From: Syncephalastrum monosporum B8922
Taxonomy: Eukaryota; Mucoromycota; Mucoromycetes; Mucorales; Syncephalastraceae
Length of the DNA: 64,000 nucleotides
Assembly: GCA_000697355.1 (NCBI GenBank)
Contig: JNEN01001247.1
Span: 1 to 64,000, forward strand
Direction: 5' to 3'
Positions 1 through 10,269 of the stretch are shown here, piece after piece; position 1 is the first letter of the stretch, and each line of letters starts with the position of its first letter. A model generated the notes under the pieces. That model made no database searches, was not told the origin of the DNA, and saw only the letters and a program-made list of their open reading frames with translations. The translations under genes and the position numbers were made by a program.

Positions 1-150
1 AAAGGGAACTTATCCCTTTAAAAATTCCCAGCACATTCGTAAGTTTTAACAACTTACAATGTGAATAATATAAGTGGTGTATTTGTTGATGTTATTTATA
101 ATATAACTAGTTACTCTGGTATAATTTTATTTAGGTTTTTAACGTTTCTC
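1..150 (+). repeat. Left terminal inverted repeat
   Basis: It matches the reverse complement of 1757-1906 over 150 bases with about three substitutions. Two hairpins sit at its tip: a 7-bp stem (AAAGGGA/TCCCTTT, 5-nt loop) at 1-19 and a longer stem with a one-base bulge at about 32-62 (CACATT..GTAAGTT paired with AACTTACAATGTG). Confidence 0.93.
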
Positions 151-445
151 ACTGGGAACGCATTAATCAACCGTCCCCGCACAACAGCGGACCTCAAAAA
201 CGAAAACGCGGACAATCAACTCGTGCACCACCAAGACATAAATCTAACAAACGCATCAAAAACTGAACATATACACCTCTTTACAAACGGCCAAGAGCCT
301 GGAGGGGGGTGATGTTGTATCCAAACAGTAGATGCTGAGATAAAATAGGTGACTAAGCACAAAAGGGACTTTTACGTGTGACTGTATTTTAGAAAATAAA
401 TATAAAAGAACAAGGTGTCAATAATAAAAATCCATTATTCGAGTC

Positions 446-722
446 TCACAGTATTTTAACTGTTATCGATCTTTCCTGACACCTCATCTGCTCTGGGAGC
501 ACGCTCGAAGATGGACCCGACTGAGTTGCGAGTGTCATGCTTGAGGCATCGTTTGTACTACCCACATTCTCGTTCTCAGCTTCGTCATTCAGACGTCTTT
601 TTTTTCTTGAACTTCTTTTATGACGCTTGGGATTTGACAATCCTTATGAGATTTGTCGTAATGTCGCTCGAGACCTTCCGACGTCCGGAAACGATTAATG
701 CAAACGGAGCACTGATATGTCA
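446..722 (-). pseudogene. C2H2 zinc-finger ORF, frame-broken, inside TIR element
   Basis: The ORF starting at 722 encodes one classical finger of the form C-x2-C-x12-H-x4-H (YQCSVC ... LERHYDKSH). The frame then closes at 589, just after a run of eight A (Lys codons). A second overlapping frame continues from this A run to 446 with a charged, Ser/Thr-rich tail. The two halves look like one protein separated by a single-base frame change in the homopolymer, or by an unrecognised splice. A longer in-frame start exists at 834. I cannot tell a DNA-binding accessory protein of the element from a captured host gene fragment. Confidence 0.5.
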
Positions 723-1397
723 TGACTAGGCAAGGTGTTTTGATAAGCGATGAAAAGTGGAAAGAGAAATAAGGAGTGAAAATACCATTCACTTGAGTAT
801 GACGATATATGAAAGACAAGGGTATACATATCACATGTTTTTATAATTCTGAACAAGGTGAGAAAAAGGCTTCAGGACAAAGTTTTCAAGCGAAGCAGTG
901 CCTCATCTTGCCTCATCTTTCCTCTTCCTTCTGCACGAAATGAATGCATCACGAAACGACAACCAGCAAAGAAAAGATCCAATCTGGTCCAAAAAGCATA
1001 AAAAATGTACTGTTATATTTGTTTCTCTAAAGTCCTACACTGACCGCTTTATAGCCAAAGAGGTTACTGAAGCTCTCAAAAGAAGCAAGAGAAATGAGTC
1101 ATCCCATACGTATGCAGCTCATATTTCGTGTCCATGGATAACTAAAGCACTTACTAGAAATGAGCGCAAACAAGCAAGCGAAAATCCGGATGCCAGTAGC
1201 CAGGTCTCAGCCGAAATAAAGTACTGAGACACATTCAATAAACATATACCATATGTCTAATTTCTACACAGTTTGCACAATGAAATCGATTCCCAAAGCT
1301 GTAATATTGTTGCCAAAGACTTGCGACCGTAGGTTTCGAGTATAGCAGCATCTCAAATACGTAAGATCAAATACTAAAATGGAGACACACACCTTAG

Positions 1398-1638
1398 AGA
1401 CAAACTTGATATATCAGACGTACCAGATGGCAACAAAATATTCAAATCCGAAGCGAGAAAATATGGATATTTACATAACACATTCCCGGAAAGCGATGAA
1501 ACAACACGGTCTTGCGCCGTAATTGCAAAGGGGATTCTCGAGCACCCACCAGGGAATGCGGGCGACCGCGTAAAAGTACCACACCAGCTGCGCCAAATGG
1601 CATGTGTGCTACTTCGAAGGGGTGTTATCATTTACTAA
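1398..1638 (+). pseudogene. Exon-like ORF without a start, in TIR element
   Basis: This is an open frame with protein-like composition (KIFKSEARKYGYLHNTF..., ending ...VLLRRGVIIY and a stop at 1636-1638), but it has no in-frame ATG at its beginning. It is preceded by a plausible 37-nt intron at 1361-1397 (GTAAG donor, TACTAA branch-like motif, TTAG acceptor). An upstream reading at about 1310-1360 joins in frame. I do not recognise the family. It is on the strand opposite to the zinc-finger ORF, so the element carries pieces of at least two coding units. Confidence 0.35.
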
Positions 1639-1756
1639 ACTGTACTTTAGTTTCGAAAAGTCATTTCACAATCGCGTTCGGCAGCGGTGTCGGCAATGGC
1701 GGTCAGGTTGGCGAAGTTTGAGTTCAACCAATATGGAACCCTACAAAAAAAACATC

Positions 1757-1906
1757 GAGAAACGTTAAAAACCTAAATAAAATTATACCAGAGTAATTAG
1801 TCATATTATAAAAAACATCAACAAATACACCACTTATATTATTCACATTGTAAGTTGTTAAAACTTACGAATGTGCTGGGAATTTTTAAAGGGATAAGTT
1901 CCCTTT
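1757..1906 (-). repeat. Right terminal inverted repeat
   Basis: This is the inverted copy of bases 1-150. Similarity stops sharply at 1757, where the arm runs into a short A run inside the element. Its outer end is followed by TTTAAA-type sequence at about 1904-1909, a possible TTAA target site. Confidence 0.93.
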
Positions 1907-1910
1907 AAAC

Positions 1911-2828
1911 TGTTATAAAAAATATTGACTACCAATAATAAAATGTTAATTTTATTTACTTGCAACAGGAGATATTTTACATGTGAATAAGAAATATTTT
2001 GTTATTTCATAAATAACTATATTTCTAAAATAATTATTATTTGCAAAATAATGATTATTTTCTTTTTTTGTATTAATTGTAATTTTGAGATATTTATAGA
2101 TAATTAAGATGGATATTAGTAATACGGTAAAATTATCATTAATTCTAAACGTTGCTCATCAATGTCGGTCGCTACCGCAGTACAAATACCTTTTGAATGG
2201 CTCCAGGTAAAAATTACAGTTGATGTGGATGATCGATGATAAAGTACTGAACCGCAGAGTAGGTTCGCAAGACCTGATTTTGATGAAAAAAAGCCCTTAT
2301 TCCAAAACAAATGCCTTGCGTTCTTCATGGTCGAAATTTTTTATCGACGCGCCTCAACCGCGCGACTTTCGACTGAAGAGGGAGATGAGCAAGTATCCAA
2401 GGCCTTGCTCATCCTTACATACACAATGGTATACACGTTTCGTATATTGGTCGAACATCAAAATTGCATACTTATAGAGACAATATGGTAGATGTACTTC
2501 TGCATGTCCAAAGAATTTGAGCAAGATATTCCCAAACGAGACCTGGAGTTTTCCTCCAAATCGAACTGGAGGAAAGTATACACACAACTCCTCGATGGCG
2601 ATAGTATATCATCAAGTATCGACTGGGAGCAAGCTCTTGCTATACAGCAAGAAGAAGTTAGGCGATTATGTGGCGGCAACGGTGAAGGACACCTTAGCCT
2701 TGGAAATATGCTTACAGTCCATACGGACGACAGTGAAAATGACAGCACCAATGACGATGAAGAAAGAGGAGGATAGGGAGAAGTTACAGTGTATGAAAGC
2801 AGAAGACAAATCCAAATCAAATAAGCAA
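1911..2828. other. AT-rich spacer with short unassigned ORFs
   Basis: The first 200 bases are strongly AT-rich. At 2492-2776 (+) an ORF of 94 codons ends in an acidic Asp/Glu/Asn tract. At about 2109-2210 a short exon-like reading begins with ATG. Neither has a recognisable domain. They may be remnants of transposon or gene fragments. Confidence 0.4.
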
Positions 2829-2830
2829 AT

Positions 2831-2999
2831 AAAAGGCCTCAAAAGGCCTCAAAAGGCATGAAAAGACATGAAAAGACATGAAAAGGCATGAAAAGGCATG
2901 AAAAGGCATGAAAAGGCATGAAAAGGCATGAAAAGGCATGAAAAGGCATGAAAAGGCACCAAAAGGCACCAAAAGGCACCAAAAGGCATCAAAGGCATC
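2831..2999. repeat. 10-bp minisatellite, array 1
   Basis: About 17 consecutive 10-bp units of consensus AAAAGGCATG, with variants ending in CCTC, ACATG and CACC that occur in runs. The seven perfect units at 2881-2950 point to recent unit expansion. The unit length is not a multiple of three, so all frames pass through it, which explains the long Lys/His-rich and Phe/Leu-rich ORFs here. Confidence 0.95.
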
Positions 3000-3028
3000 C
3001 AAAGCTGGTTTGGGCAAATGGCGAGATC

Positions 3029-3098
3029 AAAAGGCTGTAAAAGGCTGTAAAAGGCTCCAAAAGGCTCCAAAAGGCTCCAAAAGGCTCCAAAAGGCTCC
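3029..3098. repeat. 10-bp minisatellite, array 2
   Basis: Seven 10-bp units: two AAAAGGCTGT then five AAAAGGCTCC. It is related to the array ending at 2999 by the shared AAAAGGC core and separated from it by about 30 non-repeated bases. Confidence 0.93.
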
Positions 3099-3789
3099 CA
3101 GTTACCATTTCGGGCATCCACTGTCTTTTAGAGCCCCAAAAACCAGGGGTTAGCTCCCGGTGCCATTTATGCCTTTTGGGGCCTCAAGAGGCAAAATAAG
3201 ATTTAGGATGGAGAACTATGAAAACCCAACCAAGCAGCAGACCTCTCGTGTAATAGGTGAGTCCAGCGCTACGCTAGGACGTCACATTATACAGTTCCAT
3301 ATGCAAGCTGCTTCTGCCATTGTATATTCAATCACAGGCACATCGTCCCTGATGAAAATATTTTATTATCTTATTACTGGTTCTCTTTACTCAGCTGGAT
3401 GAGACATATTGAAGTCTATAAAAGACTTCCCAATAATTAGACGTAGACACATTATATCACACTCAACTTTATTATAAGTTCAGTCTCACTTACTCTCTTG
3501 TCCTTTTCCTACCTGTCAATTTCTCTCTACATCTCAGCAATTAAAACGGAGAACTTAGGAAACTCCATAAGTAGCAGACCTCGAAGTGTAATCACCGTAT
3601 TTTAACTGTTATCGATCTTTCCCTGACACTTCACTCCTGTCTTCTCCGTTCGCGCCTTTTCCTTCTCTCCGCTTACTCCCCTCAAATCAGACGTTTTCTT
3701 CCAGCTCTTTCCTCTGCCCGTAAGTGAAAACAGATTCATGTCTATGCATTGAATATGAGACGTTGACACGCGTTTCAGTTCCGGTCCTT
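3099..3789. other. Repeat-derived spacer with promoter-like segment
   Basis: It contains two diverged copies of a ~55-bp segment (about 3205-3262 and 3537-3593, sharing GGAGAAC and AGCAGACCTC). It also has a TATA-like TATAAAA at 3417-3423 followed by pyrimidine-rich sequence. A ~36-bp stretch at about 3597-3633 is nearly identical to 451-486 inside the TIR element, both containing TTTTAACTGTTATCGATC. No convincing gene is visible. Confidence 0.5.
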
Positions 3790-4150
3790 CCTCGCTGTCC
3801 CTCTGCTCTTCTTCCCCTCCGCTTGCTCTCCCTCTCCCTCTGTCCTTCTTCCCTTTTTTGCAACCCTCTAGCCTAGGCGGTCGGTGGCCGGGACCACCGT
3901 TGAAACTCTCCTACCAAAGACATGTGCCCTTGCGCCAAATGTCTGCCCCACGCCCATCGGTGATTGCATGTGGTGGATCGTATGAAACTGAGACCAAAAA
4001 ATGCATTCTGCTGCACAGTCCAGAGAAGGTAGTGGCCAACACGCCGTGAGCGTGTATCGACGACCCCGGCCCCGACCGTCAGGTATGTACAGTAAAACTG
4101 AAGTGCAGTCCACGAGAACTGATTTCGGAACGAAATTTCGTAGGCTAGTT
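3790..4150 (+). repeat. Dispersed ~360-bp repeat, copy A
   Basis: It aligns with about 9910-10269 in the same orientation: a pyrimidine-rich start, then GACCACCGT, CTTGCGCCAAATGTCTGCCC and AGGTAGTGGCCAACACGCC-type blocks. The last 44 bases (4107-4150) are identical in both copies and include the palindrome ACGAAATTTCGT. The copy ends 10 bases from the stop codon of RPR2, so it probably contributes to that gene's 3' UTR. No coding function is evident. Confidence 0.85.
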
Positions 4151-4159
4151 TACAATAAA

Positions 4160-4807
4160 TTATGATTCTGATCCAACGGCTGGATGACTATGACCAACAA
4201 ACTGCAGGATATTTTCAGGTTCTTCACTAAACAAGCGGTGGCTAGAACGAGCGAGGAGATGCTTTTCAGCGGCGCACGTTTTGCAGGTTATTGTAGTAGC
4301 TGATCGCTCATCACCTACGGCAAGAGAGCGCGGGTTTCATCAGTAATTTGGGATACAAGGCAAAACGGCCCACAAGGATACCTTTGAAGCGTATTTTGGA
4401 CGATTTGGAGGGGATCAAGCTCGTGTGACAGCGCTTGCATATAGAACGCTTAATGGCTGGATCGCTAAACACCAGAAGATTACGGTAGAAGAAAAATACA
4501 AAAAAGACACAAGGTTAACACATTGAAAGTCATACAGTAAGATAAACTTAGCTTACAGACGAAGGACCAGATGTTTTGCTATCTTTTTCATGTTTGCATT
4601 GTAGTAACGTCCGACGGGTGCTAGCGACGCCATGCCATCTGCTCTAGTCTTGAAATGTGGAACTGAATTCAAGCTTTTTCTGCTCAAATCGACTTGGGGT
4701 ATGGGTGTGAGGGTCATGAGTGCCGCAGCTTGGTACAAGAAGTTGAGACGTTGGAACGTCTGCATGTGCTGCGGATTAACGTCATTGCTCGTTTTCTTCT
4801 TGCCCAT
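4160..4807 (-). CDS. RPR2: RNase P/MRP subunit Rpr2 (Rpp21/Snm1 family)
   Basis: Three exons: 4557-4807, 4382-4464 and 4160-4314, giving 162 residues. The protein starts MGKKK and has the family signature NPQHMQTFQRLNFLYQAA in the N-terminal helices. Exon 2 supplies LDPAIKRSICKRCHTSLIPS and exon 3 ITCKTCAAEKH. These two CxxC pairs form the zinc ribbon of the family. In yeast and animals this subunit belongs to nuclear RNase P, which removes 5' leaders from pre-tRNA. Splice sites are GTAAGC/TTAG and GTATCC/GTAG. The gene is divergent from MHR1, 198 bp away. Its 3' side abuts a dispersed repeat. The related Snm1 branch (RNase MRP only) cannot be excluded, but the compact length favours Rpr2/Rpp21. 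Confidence 0.93.
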
Positions 4808-5005
4808 GGCTGATAGTCGTTGGTTGGAAGCGGACAGGTGAGATGAATGGGGTGCCCGCTAATTGGCGGCGTGACTCGGTCCTTTGATTTTCGCCTTTTG
4901 ACAGCTTTCGTTGTTTTCATTCTCTGCCGCACTGCCACCGCTATCATTATCCTTGCCGTTTCCGCTACCGTTTCCGCTACCACTGCTACTACCGCTTAGT
5001 CTTCA
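4808..5005. promoter_or_regulatory. Divergent promoter, RPR2 / MHR1
   Basis: Only 198 bp separate the two start codons, so both promoters and 5' UTRs must lie here. The MHR1 side carries an imperfect repeat of CCGTTTCCGCTA. I see no TATA box. Confidence 0.6.
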
Positions 5006-5601
5006 ATGTCACACGGCTTATATCTCTTTCGCCATATTCAAACGAATCAAGTCATCGTAAGCACGCGCCAGAATGCCCGTGTAAGTTTGGTTGGCTGCCT
5101 TTTTGGATTCCACTCTTTTTATTAATCAAACAAACAATGTAAACGATAAAGAGTGCGGCCTTGCGCCAGTTAGACCAAGCGACCCGTCCTATGCGCCTTC
5201 GGAAAGACTTGTGGCGCCCGTTGGTAGCTGTTACGGGGTTCCAGTCGGCTCAATCCGTCCAAGCCGTTTCGGATGCGCTTCTGCAACGGTCGCAGACTCG
5301 CCAGCTCGAATTCAAGACGTCGCCCGATCATTTGGCTCGGCCCAAGAAGCAGCGCGTGGTAGACGAAGCGGATTTGCTCGAGAAGTCGGTCGTATCCTTG
5401 CGCGAAGCTTTGGAGAGCGTTGCGGCACGTCACGGCGAGAACAAGCTCAATGCGCTCTGGGAGCAGACTCGGTTTGTCGAGCAGCAATCGTGGCCTGCCT
5501 TTGTCCAACACGGTCTGCTTGAGCTCAAGAACAACCGGTTCATAAATACTTCCCCGCCCTCTCCACCTCCGTCGTCTCCTTCTGCCTCTTCCTCATCGTA
5601 A
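5006..5601 (+). CDS. MHR1: Mhr1 / mitoribosomal protein mL67
   Basis: Two exons, 5006-5080 and about 5152-5601, giving 174 residues. Exon 1 encodes LYLFRHIQTNQVIVSTR and exon 2 opens with RLRKDLWRPLVAVTGF. These match the two conserved blocks of the fungal Mhr1 family as I remember it (the HIQTNQV and RKDLWRPL motifs). In yeast Mhr1 acts in mitochondrial DNA recombination and is also a component of the mitoribosomal large subunit (mL67). The acceptor AAAG before 5152 is preferred because it keeps frame with exon 1; a CAG acceptor at 5167-5169 is an alternative that drops six residues. The tail is Ser/Pro rich. The protein sits in mitochondria and the gene is divergent from RPR2. Confidence 0.85.
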
Positions 5602-5815
5602 TCGCTCATTGCTTTCTTACTCGGCCGCCTGCCCGTTCGTGCGTTCATTTGCTTGTATATACTACTCATAAAGAAACAAGATAGATACAAGGATACGACT
5701 TGCAGTTTACTGCACTTTGGTTTGGTTTAGTTTAGTTTAGTATAGAACAGTATAGCATATCTAGTATAGTAAGATGTTATACTACACAAGTCCACGTACT
5801 TTGTCTGTCTGTCTA

Positions 5816-5847
<32 letters not shown>

Positions 5848-6259
5848 AGAATACATTGAAAAGGAATGTAAAATCGAAGAAAACTTGTGTGTTTTCCTTC
5901 TTCCGCGGAGACGGCGGTCTGATTAGAAGTAATATTTTCTGCAAACCTGGGTACCAAAGGCAGTGTAGGATGGCGTGCGGGGACTGATACAGTCTGGGGA
6001 ATGTGCGAGAGTAATCGAAGGGCAGGGCAGGGCAGGGCAGGGAAGGATAGACTTACAGTGCCGAACATGAATATTCTGGGTTCTTAGACCAGAGCCAACC
6101 CCTGGTGTGGGAAGCTGGCGGAATGCGCGACATCTGATTGGCTGAAAAGCCAGAGATAAGATGATTTTGGGTCTTATCAAAGCTTCACGAGCAATCCTGC
6201 ACAGAAAAAGTTTTTTTTTTCTTCCCTTCCCACAGCACATTTTCTCTTTCTCTTTCGAC
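5602..6259. other. Intergenic, simple repeats
   Basis: Holds the MHR1 3' region and the promoter of the adenylate kinase gene. Visible features are (TGTC)n microsatellite sequence at about 5800-5847, five GGGCA-type units at about 6018-6042, and a pyrimidine-rich stretch just before the ATG at 6260. No gene seen. Confidence 0.7.
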
Positions 6260-7388
<1,129 letters not shown>

Positions 7389-7599
7389 ACCCCACCCTTT
7401 TGGGCAAAGATCGTCGGGAAATCTCATTTCCTTTTATATTTTCTTCACGTATTTCCACCTTCGTATATATACTCTTTTCTCTTCTTGGTCTTGCAACATC
7501 TTTTTTTTTCTCATCCGCTTCTTATCGCTGTTCACGACCGCTCACTTCTGTATCTTCTTCTCTTCTCACCTCAACCCTCTTTGGACATAATCGTATAAT

Positions 7600-8920
7600 A
7601 TGGACTTTTTACATACAAGAAGGAGACGTCTGTGGTGGATTTATATCAAAGATTGGTTTATCGTGATCGCCATGATCATTCTTTTCTTTGGTATCGAGTT
7701 GGTTCACCCATTTCACCGAAGGTTTTCGCTTGAAGACAAGTCGCTCATGTACCCAATCACGGACGAGTCTGTCCCAGTATGGCTTTTATGCGTAATGTCC
7801 CATGTACAACTTCATGGATTATGCACTCAATTGATCGCCCTGTTCTCTTCAGGTTGTCGCTATCATTGCCCCTATCGTCATCATTGCTATCGTCAGCGCA
7901 GCTCAAAGAAGTGTGTCCGACTTTCATTTCGGTGTCTTAGGTACTATTTCCATATGGCTATGCACTTCTGTGTCCAAACACTGACCCTCTCTTTCTATTG
8001 TGCTAACCACGCAGGTCTTGCTGTCTCTTTATCACTGACCATAATGTTAACCGATGTGATCAAGGTGAGGAAGACTTTTTTGATATAATGGTATTATATT
8101 CTTTTCTTCTGCGAATTTCTGACCGGAACCCAGATCACAGTGGGAAGACCTCGCCCAGATTTTCTTGAACGTTGTCAGCCGCACGAAGGGGCGATGGACC
8201 CACCAATGGGTCTCTCAACTTACGCTGTATGCACTCGGTCTGTTACTGACCCGCTGCTTATTGATGGTTTCAAGAGCTTCATCAGCGGTCATTCTTCTTG
8301 TAAGTAATATCATACTTTGTCTTTACAGATGTACTGATCTAGCTGTGGTACAGTTTCATTTGCTGGCCTCGCCTATCTCTCACTTTACCTTGCAGGCAAG
8401 ATGCACATGTTTGATGACCGGGGTGTAAGTTCTGCTATTTTTGATTCTCTCCGGGGTCTGTGAATTAAATCGCCTCTAGCACACGTACAAATCCTTTGTG
8501 TTTGCTATACCACTTCTTGGCGCGCTGCTGATCTCGATCTCACGTATCCGAGACTACCGACATCATTGGACTGATTGTTTCATTGGCGGTCTTGTGGGTA
8601 AGTTCAGAGGCTCCAATGTCTCGTTCCTTGGCAGTGCCCATGTACAGAGTTACCTAATTTGCTTCCCATACCCAGGTACCTATATAGCTCTTTACGCATA
8701 TCGCCAGTACTATCCTTCCCTCTTTAACTCCGAGTGCCATGTCCCTCACCGGCCGCGTATTCTGATGACTGACTCGGATTTGGAATTCTGGTATCCACCC
8801 ACAGCCGACAGTTCATCCTCAGCAGCAAACAGCACGACACACCAGAACGGTGATGTACATACAGACCCGGGTGAGGGTGCCTCTACCGACAAAAGGGATC
8901 GCATATCCAATATTGTTTAG
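7600..8920 (+). CDS. PAP2-family lipid phosphatase (Dpp1/LPP-like)
   Basis: Seven exons: 7600-7776, 7853-7940, 8015-8064, 8134-8299, 8354-8424, 8480-8597 and 8676-8920, giving 304 residues. All three phosphatidic-acid phosphatase signatures are assembled only after splicing: KITVGRPRPDF across exons 3-4, SGHSSFSF across exons 4-5, and SRIRDYRHHWTD in exon 6. About six hydrophobic segments surround them. Family members in yeast (Dpp1, Lpp1) remove phosphate from diacylglycerol pyrophosphate, phosphatidate and lysophosphatidate at vacuole or Golgi membranes. The tail is Ser/Asp rich and hydrophilic. It follows the adenylate kinase by 211 bp in tandem, probably with its own promoter. Substrate preference is inference. 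Confidence 0.93.
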
Positions 8921-9739
8921 TGTCCTTCTGATGAAAAAGGTCGCCGCGGTCATAATGACGTAAATTTCTTTTCGTTCATTTCGTAAATATTTCCTTTATT
9001 TCTCAACGCTTCAAAATACTACTTACATATATATATATCTTGTATTTTATTCTATAAACACTAGCACTAAGTTTTCGGTAACTTTATGAAGCCTGTACAT
9101 CTTGTTGGGAGATATGTGACGAGGGTTAAAGTTCATATGTGATTTGGGCCCTATGGTTGTGTTTTACGGATATAATAACCATTTTAGGAAAAATGCGACT
9201 ATTGATGACCTATTTTTGACTCCCAGCCAAAGAGTTGAATCGAAGCTTTCCTCCCTGAACTGTCGTAAATGCTTTACAAAGCGCGTATATAGAGCGCACA
9301 GAAGATCTTGTGAGTCTAATCGATGTGATTAAGCCATATTGACGTGAGATTATGGGTAAAGTTCTATCGTAGTACACCCGCCAAAAAAAAAAAAAAAAAA
9401 AATAGCACTGTAGCATAATAGACCCCGCCTGGCGACACGTCCCTAGATAGACTGAGCTCGTCACAATGTTCTTCATACTTCGATTATATGTGTTTAGAAT
9501 GCCTCGAACCTTTCTATTGCTGTATCAGTGCGAACGTCGATTGTCGTTAACGTCACTTCATGCAACTTCGACGTTACAACCCGTACATGTGCTGTCGTGA
9601 GCATGGTTTCCTCCGCTCTGATCCGAAGATATCGTAGTTTGCATTATAACGGCGAACTTTGGCTATCTTCGGCACCGTATCTTGTTGTCTTATAACTAAT
9701 TACCTAAGCAAGACACAAAAGGCCCGGGCAGGGCGTCTG

Positions 9740-9904
9740 GCAAAGTAGACCACTTTGACATGTGAACGGTACCTGACGTCAATCTTCATCAAGGTCTTTT
9801 CACCCGTGTCCTTCGGTAAATGTGAACCGCATGATGGTAAAGTAGGCCAATGAATCCTCTGAAACGCGAAAGATACCTGACGTCATACCTGTCAAGGTCT
9901 TTTT
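9740..9904 (+). repeat. Two-unit imperfect tandem duplication
   Basis: Unit 1 (about 9740-9799) and unit 2 (about 9838-9904) share AAAGTAG(A/G)CCA, then TACCTGACGTCA and TCAAGGTCTTTT at similar spacing, roughly 98 bp apart. TGACGTCA is the palindromic CRE/ATF core, present once in each unit. The pair directly abuts repeat copy B. Confidence 0.75.
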
Positions 9905-9909
9905 TCCTG

Positions 9910-10269
9910 CGTTCTTTTTTCGCTTCTCCTTTGCTCCTCTTCCTTTCCGCTTGCTCTCCCTCTCTCCTTCTTCCCCGTTTGCGAACCTCTGGCCTGCGGT
10001 CGGTGGTCGGGACCACCGTCAAAACTAACCCCCCCAAAGACATGTGCCTTGCGCCAAATGTCTGCCCCACGCCCATCGGTAAGTGCTTTTGGTTAATAAT
10101 ATGAAACTGAGACTCAAAAATGCATTTTGCTGCACAGACACAGATGAGGTAGTGGCCAACACGCCCTGAGCATGTATCGACGACCCCGATCCCGGTGGCT
10201 GGTATGTATAATAAAAATGAAGGGTAGTCCACGAGAACTGATTTCGGAACGAAATTTCGTAGGCTAGTT
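9910..10269 (+). repeat. Dispersed ~360-bp repeat, copy B
   Basis: Second copy of the repeat at 3790-4150, with scattered substitutions and small indels but an identical 44-bp 3' end (10226-10269). Both copies show a minus-strand open frame starting with similar residues (MDxxSxLLYIP), but the frames diverge, so coding is doubtful. Confidence 0.85.

Larger units (their letters stand above)
1..1906. mobile_element. TIR DNA element, non-autonomous or decayed, ~1.9 kb
   Basis: The first 150 bases recur in inverted orientation at 1757-1906, with only three mismatches that I can count. This defines a DNA element with long terminal inverted repeats. The right end is followed so that its border reads CCCT-TTAA, and the window opens with AA before AGGG. 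This is compatible with a TTAA target duplication (as in piggyBac or Kolobok superfamilies), but the left flank is cut off by the window edge, so it cannot be confirmed. No transposase ORF is visible. Inside are a minus-strand C2H2 zinc-finger ORF broken in an A run and a plus-strand exon-like ORF near the right end. The near-identity of the arms suggests recent activity. Confidence 0.85.

Noticed and set aside
2831..3098. CRISPR-like array
   Set aside because: Units are directly adjacent 10-mers without spacers, in a eukaryotic genome.
2817..3153. Long Lys/His- and Phe/Leu-rich ORFs on both strands
   Set aside because: They result from a 10-bp repeat that keeps all frames open.
3868..4113. 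Minus-strand ORF in repeat copy A matching one in copy B
   Set aside because: Similarity follows from DNA similarity; indels shift the frames, so selection on protein is not supported.
5161..5522. Alternative frame starting MPV after a GTAAGT intron at 5081
   Set aside because: It yields an Arg/Ser/Cys-rich nonsense protein; the other frame gives the Mhr1 motif RKDLWRPL.
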